Origin: a virus
DNA length: 64,000 nt
Reading direction: 5' to 3' (one strand)
IMG/VR virus record: IMGVR_UViG_3300032020_000845
Coordinates: 42,980-106,979 of that record
The notes beneath the pieces were generated by a model that had not been told where the DNA came from, did no database searches, and saw only the letters and a program-made list of their open reading frames with translations. Position 1 is the first letter of the stretch. Every line of letters starts with the position of its first letter. The position numbers and the translations under genes were made by a program. Shown in pieces: positions 43,301 to 50,729 of this stretch.

Positions 43301-44778
43301 AAAAAATAAGAAGATTATATGAACAAGAAGCTAAAGGTATTTATGATGAAGAATTACTGGATGAAATTATTTCAGGATTTTTAGTAACTTTAGAAAGTTG
43401 GGTTAATTTTGAAGAATACAAAATAAAGTATCTTTTGCAATATGTAACTGATGATAGTTATGATCTAATTAGAGAAGCAGAAGATTTAATTCAACCTTTA
43501 CACTCAGCAACAACTCCACAAGAGAAAATGATTGCAATAGATACTGTAATAAATATTGTTCATCAAACGGGAAAATATGGAGAGTATTTGATAAAAGGAA
43601 TAGACCCTGGAGATTTATCCTTTTTTGATGACCTAAGTAATTTGAAAGTTAGTAGTTTAAGTTTAAAAAGAATTGCTCAAATTACAGAAGTTAACATTGG
43701 AGATGAAGTAGAATTTGACACTACTCGTTATTTTCGAGTTGGTAGAAGTAAACAAGGAGGAGTTTTAAAAGGTAAAGGAATTGTTAGAACGAAGAATGAG
43801 GATGGTTCATATGATATTGAGATAACAGAAATAACTAATGCTCATATAGATATTGCTCATATATTTAAACCTGGGCGTACTACTCCCTTTTTGGTAGATG
43901 AAATAAAAGCATTTGTAAAACCAAAATTTGAGCCTAAAAAAGAAATTCCAACTCCTGTCGAGGAGCCTAAAATTGAAAAACCTAAAGAAGTAAAAGTTGA
44001 ACCAGAGAAAGTTCCTGTTGAAAAGCCTATTATTTTTGAGTTAGCAGAACCAGAAGAAGAAGAAATTCCAATACCTGTTGAAGAGTTTGGAGAACCTGAA
44101 CCAAAAAAACTAAAGAAAAAATTTCCAACTTGGAAAGAATTGGGGCAAATTGTTTGGGAGTCTTTTAAAAGACCTGTGACAAGACCTTTTGGTAGTATAT
44201 TAAATATGAGAAAAGCTAATAAAATATCAGGCCGAAAACTCCTGTCTGTAGGCTTATGGGCTATTTATAATGGAGAGATATATAGTAAATTAGAAGATGT
44301 GAATAAATACGAGGGACATGAAAATTGGTTTGTAGAATTAGGTTTACCTGTGAAAGGAACAGAATACGATTATATTACTCGTGGTATTTATAGACCAGAT
44401 AGAATAGTATGGTATGAAGGTACTGGAACTTTTGAAGAATTTTCTGATAATATTGAAGAGTTAAGAAAAAAGTTAGAATTACCGGAGAATGTTAAAATTG
44501 AATCTGCCCCGGGTTTCTCAGAAATAAAAAAAGCTGAATTAGATATGAGAAAATCAGATATACAAAAAGATGTTCCTATTGAAAGTGCTTCTCCTATATT
44601 TAAACCTGAAGATACAATTAAGAATAAATCAATGGAAGAAGCTACATACAAAGTAATGGAATATGATCCAAAGGTTGATGAATATTTAATTGTTGGTGGT
44701 GTTAAAGATAGAATAATAAGAGTAGATCGAAAAACATTGGAAAATATTTGTGACTTAGTTGAGGGGGAGGGGAAATGA
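40339..44778 (+). CDS. Giant modular protein C (1479 aa) with SLNMRKxA linker motifs
   Basis: Nine short motifs punctuate this protein: SLNFRKTAE, SLSMKKRAQ, RLGMRKTST, RLNMRKKAY, QLSIRKKAI, RLNMRKIAL, SLSLKRIAQ, ILNMRKANK and ELDMRKSDI. Between them are three copies of an approximately 100-residue helical module (K-x-LYE...KMIAID...INxVH), a KOW-like beta segment (INDIVFAKDEGYFGKYGRIV), a Pro/Glu/Lys-rich spacer around residues 1200-1260, and one WAIYNG module near the end. It shares modules with protein D, with which it overlaps by four bases. Role inferred as virion or processed cargo. Confidence 0.6.
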   Translation: MIKLGSEPNWVFADLDLISELLVENNIPIEHPNYEKYKDYILGKFEGTWFVSPEEMEKAVLQYIPKTASLNFRKTAEPETLQENFYEPGKSDEYPKGPKKPRLRFPFYNYPDDQGNIINIKPDISNPMEYDTTPGPHPQGPGICGSLSMKKRAQSKGLLTYKKLTDIMMVVKDLQQVDSLDSDEVEDLAENLYNIFGNDILSGAILAAHEDKASRFIQMIGEYLALSTKIGLKPLTKELLESLIKVCQDPSNPKHQIKKVPLEDVFEPKKEEDEFEETEEEIGERWKEKEKQILPEKKELSPETMEVPYTFLRDKYTEDEIWDIARGRKTDVSPEEIEMAKFVIERGIVAGRLGMRKTSTTVSEPTPDESLHEQQGEHPGHTYFQGRDEWEDKEPDQGFDILFPEKVRIKRDPWLFEDNPVSEMTASRLNMRKKAYINLDNLKRLYEGQLKHLGVYDRELMEEVRTDLLVNLENLIKSTFKKYKGWEEEDIPADLEVIQEYVDGLKQSLKKDSDLMVMIDSTVNVIHHFFEDHGEHYLLSEIVNPRQIERAEELLATIFSQVSEKLEEKEEKPKPSIPKKVPFVDKRGNPLKINDIVFAKDEGYFGKYGRIVSVDPEPIYLSDLEKWTYSMYVETTVTEEMLATEVVLSNDIDKDSIAVEATNHILQLVKKKAFDVNSAFDVILDELYIVLDQEMIQKIKNNLYDEGIDIEKEAKKLLSVRKNNSTFQLSIRKKAIISPLQLKKLYELELLYRKGNFGIEEQLDKLSEYIVKELIEFLNDWLQFYIAEEGLNEEAKAATNRLESCKQELENAFDIDSKIVAIDTTINTMHVDYDVFEHLIMTFEEYAEREFRSNRKEIQKHYQVWDSLKTFLQEQGKLTERIFENRLNMRKIALDPLTQRELLQTGILFPSPEFIEKMNLKKEKDKEEQKDKYRSFQKPFELKHEKGLKETIRKNIEEQFIIPQQLKLRFDKFAQESPRTLGPQITKQKIRRLYEQEAKGIYDEELLDEIISGFLVTLESWVNFEEYKIKYLLQYVTDDSYDLIREAEDLIQPLHSATTPQEKMIAIDTVINIVHQTGKYGEYLIKGIDPGDLSFFDDLSNLKVSSLSLKRIAQITEVNIGDEVEFDTTRYFRVGRSKQGGVLKGKGIVRTKNEDGSYDIEITEITNAHIDIAHIFKPGRTTPFLVDEIKAFVKPKFEPKKEIPTPVEEPKIEKPKEVKVEPEKVPVEKPIIFELAEPEEEEIPIPVEEFGEPEPKKLKKKFPTWKELGQIVWESFKRPVTRPFGSILNMRKANKISGRKLLSVGLWAIYNGEIYSKLEDVNKYEGHENWFVELGLPVKGTEYDYITRGIYRPDRIVWYEGTGTFEEFSDNIEELRKKLELPENVKIESAPGFSEIKKAELDMRKSDIQKDVPIESASPIFKPEDTIKNKSMEEATYKVMEYDPKVDEYLIVGGVKDRIIRVDRKTLENICDLVEGEGK
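44254..44499 (+). repeat. WAIYNG module, copy 1 (in protein C)
   Basis: This 82-residue coding module starts LWAIYNGEIY and carries NWFVELGLP, ITRG and a GTFEEFSDN segment. Three further copies lie in protein D. It is the only copy in protein C. Confidence 0.8.
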
Positions 44779-47700
44779 CTTTATTTATGAGAAAGAAAGC
44801 AGGGATTGAAACTCATGAATATAGATTTAAACAATTTCACAACCATAAAATTCCAGCATATACTTTTATTGGATATCAAGAAATTCCTTCTGGTGGGAAA
44901 ATGTTGATGTTTAATTGTAATATTTGTGAGAGTACCTTAATGTTATTTCCAGAAGAAGTTAAAGCTAATATAGATAGAATTTCTGGTTTGCTAGATGATT
45001 GGGAACAAGTTGTTAGTAACATAAAAAAGGCTAATGAATTTACATCCATAGAAAAAGAATTTGTATTAAAATTTGTAAAAGAATTTGAAAGGATGAATGA
45101 CGCTAAAGAAATTTATGAGGAATTAGTTAGTGATACATTTATGTTTGAACTGACAAATCATTTGGAAGAGGATTTAGGCATTTCAAAAGAGGATAGCAAT
45201 GATTTTGCTCTTGCTATTTATAATCGATTATATTCGGATTATCGTGTATTTACAGAAGTTCCTTTTCAAAGTGTTGGAAGTTTAAGGTTTGAGAATATAA
45301 AGAAAAATATAGATAAAGTAAAAATTTCCACAAAATATAGAGGTCCTGTTGTATCAATTTTAGAAAGTATTGCTCCGGCAGTTTGGAGTGCTTCTGGTTT
45401 AAAAGAGGCAAAAGATATAATTATAAGTACAGTTTCAGGTTCTCATATTGATGAAGATGATAAACAAAAGATTTTAAATAATGTTGATAAAATTAACAAT
45501 TTATTAGAATTGCAAAAGTATATTGCAAACTCAATTTTGTTTTATGAAGGAATGGGGACAAAGTTAAGTATGCGAAAGAGATCTCAAATAGATAAACAAC
45601 TATTTTTTGACTTTTATGGAGTATCTTTACTGTCAGATAATTACTTAGAACAAAATCCTTACGCAAAACAATATAGAAATATGATTGTACAAAGTATAAA
45701 AGATGTTTATGTTCCTCTGATTACTAAAATGGTTTATAGTGAACTTAGAAAACATACTGATCGCATGTATAATTGGGAGGATTGGATAGAAGAATTTAAT
45801 CTTAAAAATGTCAATAGTCTTACTTTAGAACAACTAGCTCAAATATATAATGAAGGAGTCTGGGTAACAGAATATGGTGGTCCCTCTTGGGGGTCTATTG
45901 TTGAATCTCTAATTCAACTTAAAAATACTTCTGATACTAATCAACTCATAACTGTTATAGATCATATCAATGATATTGAACACAATACTGGTTTAATGTT
46001 TCACGATTTTCCGAAAGTCAAAAAGTGGTTTTCTGATGCTTTAGAAACTAAAGCTCAAGCAACTCCTGAACAACTTATACCTTATCTTTCTTCTGATTTA
46101 CAAAAATTAGTTATAGAAGATTTAAGATTAAAAGGAAAAGAAATTATATCTCCCGAAAAATATATTACAAGAGATGAAAAATTTGAACTTGCCCAAAATC
46201 CATCAACTCCTCCAGAAATCTTAGCTGAATTAGCAAAAGATAAAGATGAATTTGTTCGTATAAATGTTGCAGGAAATCCAGAAACACCTCCAGAAATCTT
46301 AGTAGAATTAGCGAAAGATATAGATAAGTATGTTCGTATACGGGTGGCTTATAATCCCAATACCCCTCCCGAATCATTAGTGGAATTAGCTAAAGATGAA
46401 GATGAAGAGGTTCGTTTGTATATTAAAAGAAATCCTTCTACTCCTCCTGAAACTTTAGCAGAATTATCAAAAAATACATTAGAGTGGGAGCGTCCTGAAA
46501 TAAAAGAAGAAGAAAGCTTTAACTTAAGTATGAGAAAAACATCAATTTCGGACCAAGAAATTATTAACAATACTATTTTCTATTTCACAAAAGAAAGAAT
46601 AGATTTACCGAAAACTGAAACATATATTTATGATTATCTTCTAAATCAACATCCAGAATTAAGTTCTTGGGAAATAGAAAGACTTACACAAAAAGTATTA
46701 AATATTTTACCCAAACCAGTTTTAACAAAAGTTCATAAAACAGCAAAAGTGTTTACTATGGGAACTCCAGATACTTTTGAATCTGGGTGGGCAATATATC
46801 AAGGAAACATTTATATAAATTATGGTAGGGAGGAACACCATTCTCAATGGTTTGAAAAATTTGGTCTTCCTACTTCAGGAAAGGCTTTTGACGAGTTAGT
46901 TCGAGGGTATTCTGAAGGCGGAAGAATTGTTTGGTATGGAACTGGAGATTATAATGAGTTTGCAGATTATTTACCAGAATTAGTAAATGCTTTAGGAATA
47001 TCAGATCCTACTATACAAATGATTGATTATACAACACAAGAATTTAAAACTTTAGCAATGAAAAAGGAAACATCTATCCTCGATTACCCACATAAATATT
47101 TAGATTCTGAAATATGGGATTTGTCAACTGATCCTCCAAAACTAAAAAAAGATATTAAAAGTTTTATTATGAATCGTTTTATTGATTACTTGGTAAAAGA
47201 AGGATTAAATAGTCCAGAATTGTGGTGTAAGGAATTTTACTATACAGGGTCAACTGCTACACATCAATATCAAAAATCTTCTGATATAGATATTCATATA
47301 AGAGTCGATTGGGAAGCATATAAAAAAACTAATCTAGATAAAGCAAAAGAAGATGCTGAAGAAATGCGTAAAGATTTGTTAAAAGTGTTTTGGAATACTT
47401 TAAACAAAGAATATCTACCTGGAACTTCACACCTTCTTACATATTATATATTGTCTGAATGGGAAGATGTAATGACACAAACGGAAGAAGCATATGATAT
47501 ACAAAAAGATGTTTGGATTGTTCCTCCTCAAAAAATACCTGAAACATATGACACAGAACAAAAAATAGATTTACTACAAGAACAAGCAAACTACATTATG
47601 GAAAAATTAGATGTGGAATTAGGTAAAACAAAAAGAGATTTTGTTGACTATAAGGTTTTAAAAGAGCTATTAGGTTCTTACGAAGGAAACAAAGCAGATA

Positions 47701-50396
47701 TTCAAAGATTAGTAGAAGAAAAGTTAAAGAAAGTTGAACAAGATTTAAAACAATTACAAGAAGAGAATATAAAAATTCATGAAGAAAGGAACAAGGCTTT
47801 TTATGACGGTCAAGAACCGATTGAAGAAGGATTAAGTAAAAACTGGACTCCGGGAAATATTATTTTTAAGTTAATTGAGAGATACAAATATATAGACATA
47901 TTGAGAAAAATTAAGCAAATAATTAAGGATGAAAAAATTACTGGGGAGGAAGAAAAAGAATTAGAAGATATTTTGGAACCGAAATTAAGTGCTGAATTAT
48001 CAACACTTTGGGCAATTTATAATGGTACTATTTATATTGGGAAACAACTTGGGCTTCTAACACATTCAACTTGGTTTGAAGAAATAGGTCTTCCAAGTAG
48101 TGGTTATGAATTTGATAAAGCTGCTCGCGGTTATTATCTTCCTGATCCAAATATTATTTATTGTTATGAAAATATTGAATCTTGGAATGAATTAATTGAT
48201 AATTTACCTAAATTAGTAGAAAAATTGCAAGCAGATTTAAATACTTTAAAAATTTATTTTGCTAAAGAAAATGATATTCCAAGAGTACTTAAATACAAAG
48301 ACCTTTTTGTAAATGCTTCAAAATTAAGTATGAAGAAAGCTAAAATTTTTCCAGGAGGTTTATGGGCTATTTATAATGGAAAGATATATACTACTGACGA
48401 AGAAGATGAGCATGATAAATGGTTCGAAGATATAGGGTTGCCTTCATATGGTGAAGAATATGATAGTATTACTCGGGGTGATTATGATTCAACAGGGATA
48501 TTATGGAATTTTGATACTGGTACTTTTGAAGAATTTTCAGATAATCTTCCGAAATTATTAAAAATATTGGGGTTACCTAGTACCACTAATGTTATGGTTC
48601 CAAAATTAAGTATGAGAAAAGAGACTTCAGTTCCAAATCTAATTCTTGAACAATTAGATTATCCTCATTCTTGGCCTCAAAAAAAGAGAGACGATAAAAA
48701 GGAGAAAGATGAATCTATTGGTTTTGGTATATTTCAAGGGGACTATGATGAACTTTATGATGTTCTTGATTCTATTAGGGAAGAAATTGCAAACAACTTA
48801 TGTATGAGAAAGACAGCACAAGATATTTCTGATCCTAATAAATTATCAATACAAGAACTTAAACAATTCTATGAATTAGAATTACAAGGATTACTTACTA
48901 ATGAATTTGTGGATAATGTTCTTACTAAACTAATTTATGGACTGCAAATAGAAAAAGAAAGAGTATCAAAAGATCCTGAAATTACGGGATATGTAAAAAA
49001 AGATTTTATAGCAATAGCGGATTTTTATATTAATGAGTTAGAAAAGGTTGCTACAAAAAGTTTAAACAAAAAAATTATTGAAATTGATCAAACAATACAA
49101 GCATTACACTTATCTTATGGGTTTGGAGTATTTCAAGGCGATCCAGATGAAATTTGGGAAACCCTTGATTTTATTGGAGAAACAGTTTGGACTAAATCTA
49201 AACCTTTAGAGTCAAATATTAGTTTGAATATGAAAAAGACAGCTGATCTTTCTGCTGCTCCTGCAATTTCTGATATGGAAGTTCCTGAAAATTGGGGAGT
49301 GCAAGATAAAACAAATATAAAATTAAGACGAAAGAATCCTCCGAGACATGACAAGAATGATTCAATTGTGGAACAGAATATAGTTGATCCTCATATTGAT
49401 ATGGCTTCATTAAATATGAGAAAGAAAATAGGTCAGGAAAAGGAAGAAGGAATTCTGCCAAAACCTCAAGTTACAAAACAAGACTTAATAAAATTATATA
49501 CTCAAGAAGCAAAAGGTATTTACGACGAAGAACTAATGAATGAAGTTATTTCAAAATTTATACAAACTTTAGAAGAATGTGAAGAATTTTGGGGTGCTTG
49601 GATGCAAAAATTCGGAAAGACTTTAATTTTAACATTACTACAAGCAAGAACTCCTCAAGAAAAAATGATTGCAATAGATAGAGTAATAAGTACCGTTCAT
49701 GTCGATGGTGTATTTGGAGAATATTTAATAATAGATGTAATTGGTGATAATTCCTTTTTTGATGAATTGCATAATTTAAAAATTAGTTCTTTGAATTTTA
49801 GAAAAAAAGCAAAAGAAACTAATCTTGACAAAATTGACGAATATCTTTTTGAATTACTTGATGAAGTAAGTGATGGAACAGGTAAAGAAGAAATTACAAT
49901 TGACGGAGAAACTTACTTAATTCATTATGAAGGATGGAGTTCAGGATGTTTTCCTGAAAATTTGCCAGAAAAAGAATGGGAAGATTATGCTGCTGAACAA
50001 TCAAACAAAGTTATTGACGAGTGGAAAGAAGAAGAAAAAAATAGATGGGACATAATTCCAGAATTGTCTGGGTACATTAGTGGAGGATTATATGGAAGGA
50101 CATATACAGTTTTTCATTTGAAAAATAAAAAAGCAAATGTATTTTATAATAGAGAGAAAAAGGGATTTGAAGGACAACCAACAGACAAAAATTATTACAG
50201 CCCTTCTTTACTTTTACGAGAAGATTATGGAACTCCTGGACTTCCTTCAGAACCGGCAAAAGCAGAAGTAGCTGATTTAGGAGAAGACCAATGGGGAGAA
50301 AGTAATAAACTAAAGAAGAAAAAACTTAAAGAGTTAGAATTTCCAGATTTTAATATTCCTTACGGAGTGGAAGGTGGCGACATAAAACAAATTTAG
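44775..50396 (+). CDS. Giant modular protein D (1873 aa) with MRK linkers, LRV repeats and a nucleotidyltransferase domain
   Basis: The protein begins with a linker-like LFMRKKAG and contains nine more: KLSMRKRSQ, NLSMRKTSI, TLAMKKETS, KLSMKKAKI, KLSMRKETS, NLCMRKTAQ, SLNMKKTAD, SLNMRKKIG and SLNFRKKAK. Modules between them include a helical bundle, four NP-x-TPPE repeats (46197-46476), three WAIYNG modules, a Pol beta-type nucleotidyltransferase domain with TGSTATHQY...SSDIDIHIRV (47236-47310) followed by coiled coil, and two copies of the helical module. It is the largest gene in the window and shares modules with protein C. Confidence 0.62.
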   Translation: MTLFMRKKAGIETHEYRFKQFHNHKIPAYTFIGYQEIPSGGKMLMFNCNICESTLMLFPEEVKANIDRISGLLDDWEQVVSNIKKANEFTSIEKEFVLKFVKEFERMNDAKEIYEELVSDTFMFELTNHLEEDLGISKEDSNDFALAIYNRLYSDYRVFTEVPFQSVGSLRFENIKKNIDKVKISTKYRGPVVSILESIAPAVWSASGLKEAKDIIISTVSGSHIDEDDKQKILNNVDKINNLLELQKYIANSILFYEGMGTKLSMRKRSQIDKQLFFDFYGVSLLSDNYLEQNPYAKQYRNMIVQSIKDVYVPLITKMVYSELRKHTDRMYNWEDWIEEFNLKNVNSLTLEQLAQIYNEGVWVTEYGGPSWGSIVESLIQLKNTSDTNQLITVIDHINDIEHNTGLMFHDFPKVKKWFSDALETKAQATPEQLIPYLSSDLQKLVIEDLRLKGKEIISPEKYITRDEKFELAQNPSTPPEILAELAKDKDEFVRINVAGNPETPPEILVELAKDIDKYVRIRVAYNPNTPPESLVELAKDEDEEVRLYIKRNPSTPPETLAELSKNTLEWERPEIKEEESFNLSMRKTSISDQEIINNTIFYFTKERIDLPKTETYIYDYLLNQHPELSSWEIERLTQKVLNILPKPVLTKVHKTAKVFTMGTPDTFESGWAIYQGNIYINYGREEHHSQWFEKFGLPTSGKAFDELVRGYSEGGRIVWYGTGDYNEFADYLPELVNALGISDPTIQMIDYTTQEFKTLAMKKETSILDYPHKYLDSEIWDLSTDPPKLKKDIKSFIMNRFIDYLVKEGLNSPELWCKEFYYTGSTATHQYQKSSDIDIHIRVDWEAYKKTNLDKAKEDAEEMRKDLLKVFWNTLNKEYLPGTSHLLTYYILSEWEDVMTQTEEAYDIQKDVWIVPPQKIPETYDTEQKIDLLQEQANYIMEKLDVELGKTKRDFVDYKVLKELLGSYEGNKADIQRLVEEKLKKVEQDLKQLQEENIKIHEERNKAFYDGQEPIEEGLSKNWTPGNIIFKLIERYKYIDILRKIKQIIKDEKITGEEEKELEDILEPKLSAELSTLWAIYNGTIYIGKQLGLLTHSTWFEEIGLPSSGYEFDKAARGYYLPDPNIIYCYENIESWNELIDNLPKLVEKLQADLNTLKIYFAKENDIPRVLKYKDLFVNASKLSMKKAKIFPGGLWAIYNGKIYTTDEEDEHDKWFEDIGLPSYGEEYDSITRGDYDSTGILWNFDTGTFEEFSDNLPKLLKILGLPSTTNVMVPKLSMRKETSVPNLILEQLDYPHSWPQKKRDDKKEKDESIGFGIFQGDYDELYDVLDSIREEIANNLCMRKTAQDISDPNKLSIQELKQFYELELQGLLTNEFVDNVLTKLIYGLQIEKERVSKDPEITGYVKKDFIAIADFYINELEKVATKSLNKKIIEIDQTIQALHLSYGFGVFQGDPDEIWETLDFIGETVWTKSKPLESNISLNMKKTADLSAAPAISDMEVPENWGVQDKTNIKLRRKNPPRHDKNDSIVEQNIVDPHIDMASLNMRKKIGQEKEEGILPKPQVTKQDLIKLYTQEAKGIYDEELMNEVISKFIQTLEECEEFWGAWMQKFGKTLILTLLQARTPQEKMIAIDRVISTVHVDGVFGEYLIIDVIGDNSFFDELHNLKISSLNFRKKAKETNLDKIDEYLFELLDEVSDGTGKEEITIDGETYLIHYEGWSSGCFPENLPEKEWEDYAAEQSNKVIDEWKEEEKNRWDIIPELSGYISGGLYGRTYTVFHLKNKKANVFYNREKKGFEGQPTDKNYYSPSLLLREDYGTPGLPSEPAKAEVADLGEDQWGESNKLKKKKLKELEFPDFNIPYGVEGGDIKQI
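46197..46476 (+). repeat. Four LRV-like repeats in protein D
   Basis: Three full and one partial 26-residue units of the form NPxTPPExLxELAKDxDxxVRxxVA run in tandem. This matches leucine-rich-repeat-variant or HEAT-like repeats that form a curved protein-binding solenoid. Confidence 0.85.
46785..47021 (+). repeat. WAIYNG module, copy 2 (in protein D)
   Basis: A diverged copy beginning GWAIYQGNIY, with QWFEKFGLP, ELVRG and DYNEFADYLPEL. It lies immediately before a TLAMKKETS linker and the nucleotidyltransferase domain. Confidence 0.8.
48006..48227 (+). repeat. WAIYNG module, copy 3 (in protein D)
   Basis: A copy beginning LWAIYNGTIY, with TWFEEIGLPSSG, AARGYY and an NELIDNLPKL end. It follows the coiled-coil region after the nucleotidyltransferase domain. 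Confidence 0.8.
48360..48596 (+). repeat. WAIYNG module, copy 4 (in protein D)
   Basis: A copy beginning LWAIYNGKIY, with KWFEDIGLPSYG, ITRGDY and TGTFEEFSDNLPKL. Its DNA is closely similar to copy 1 across the start and the GTFEEFSDN segment, which suggests recent exchange between proteins C and D. Confidence 0.82.
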
Positions 50397-50414
50397 TTTT
50401 TATTGTAATTAGTG

Positions 50415-50426
50415 TATTTTAAAATA
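50415..50426 (+). promoter_or_regulatory. Palindromic leader element TATTTTAAAATA (copy 1)
   Basis: A perfect 12-base palindrome sits 16 bases before the SemiSWEET start. It is preceded by AGTG, so with the TATTTT hexamer it could be a variant of the GTG-TATAAT promoter element. A second copy lies upstream of the next gene. Confidence 0.4.
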
Positions 50427-50442
50427 GATAGGAGGGATTAAA

Positions 50443-50703
50443 GTGATTACTTTTGTAGGGTTGAGTGGTATTATTTCTTCGTTATTGTTTTTAATTTATG
50501 GAATTCCGCAAATTGTAAAGTTATATAAGGTAAAGGATGCGAAGCAGTTTTCTGTATTGGCGTGGTTGTTGTTATCTGTGGCGATGTTTTTGGTGTGGAT
50601 AAATATGTTATTTACGAAGGCAAATTTAGGTGTTATTTTACCATATACTGTTAATGCGATAGAAGTATTTTGGATCACTATATTGGTAATAAAATTTAGG
50701 TAA
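50443..50703 (+). CDS. SemiSWEET-like PQ-loop membrane protein
   Basis: The 86-residue protein has three hydrophobic helices and a PQ motif (YGIPQIVKLYKVKDAKQFS), the arrangement of bacterial SemiSWEET transporters that dimerise to move sugars. Length fits one three-helix unit. GTG 50443 follows AGGAGGGA. Such transporters are unusual in phages; it may alter host uptake or be a membrane component of the virion cycle. Confidence 0.75.
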   Translation: MITFVGLSGIISSLLFLIYGIPQIVKLYKVKDAKQFSVLAWLLLSVAMFLVWINMLFTKANLGVILPYTVNAIEVFWITILVIKFR

Positions 50704-50704
50704 G

Positions 50705-50716
50705 TATTTTAAAATA
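50705..50716 (+). promoter_or_regulatory. Palindromic leader element TATTTTAAAATA (copy 2)
   Basis: The same 12-base palindrome recurs 13 bases before the metallophosphoesterase start, followed as in copy 1 by a GGAGG ribosome binding site. It could be a weak promoter or a regulatory site. A related ATTTTAAAATA lies before spoVG near 55902. Confidence 0.4.
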
Positions 50717-50729
50717 GGAAGGAGGATTA

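Noticed and set aside
44775-44778. Programmed frameshift joining proteins C and D into one chain
   Set aside because: There is a strong GGGGGAGGGG ribosome binding site and an ATGA overlap, the usual coupling signal in this genome; no slippery sequence with a following structure was evident.
27648-50396. Portal, major capsid or prohead protease hidden in the giant proteins
   Set aside because: No stretch showed their recognisable motifs or length pattern; the modules are short, repeated and mostly helical. These genes are probably outside the window.
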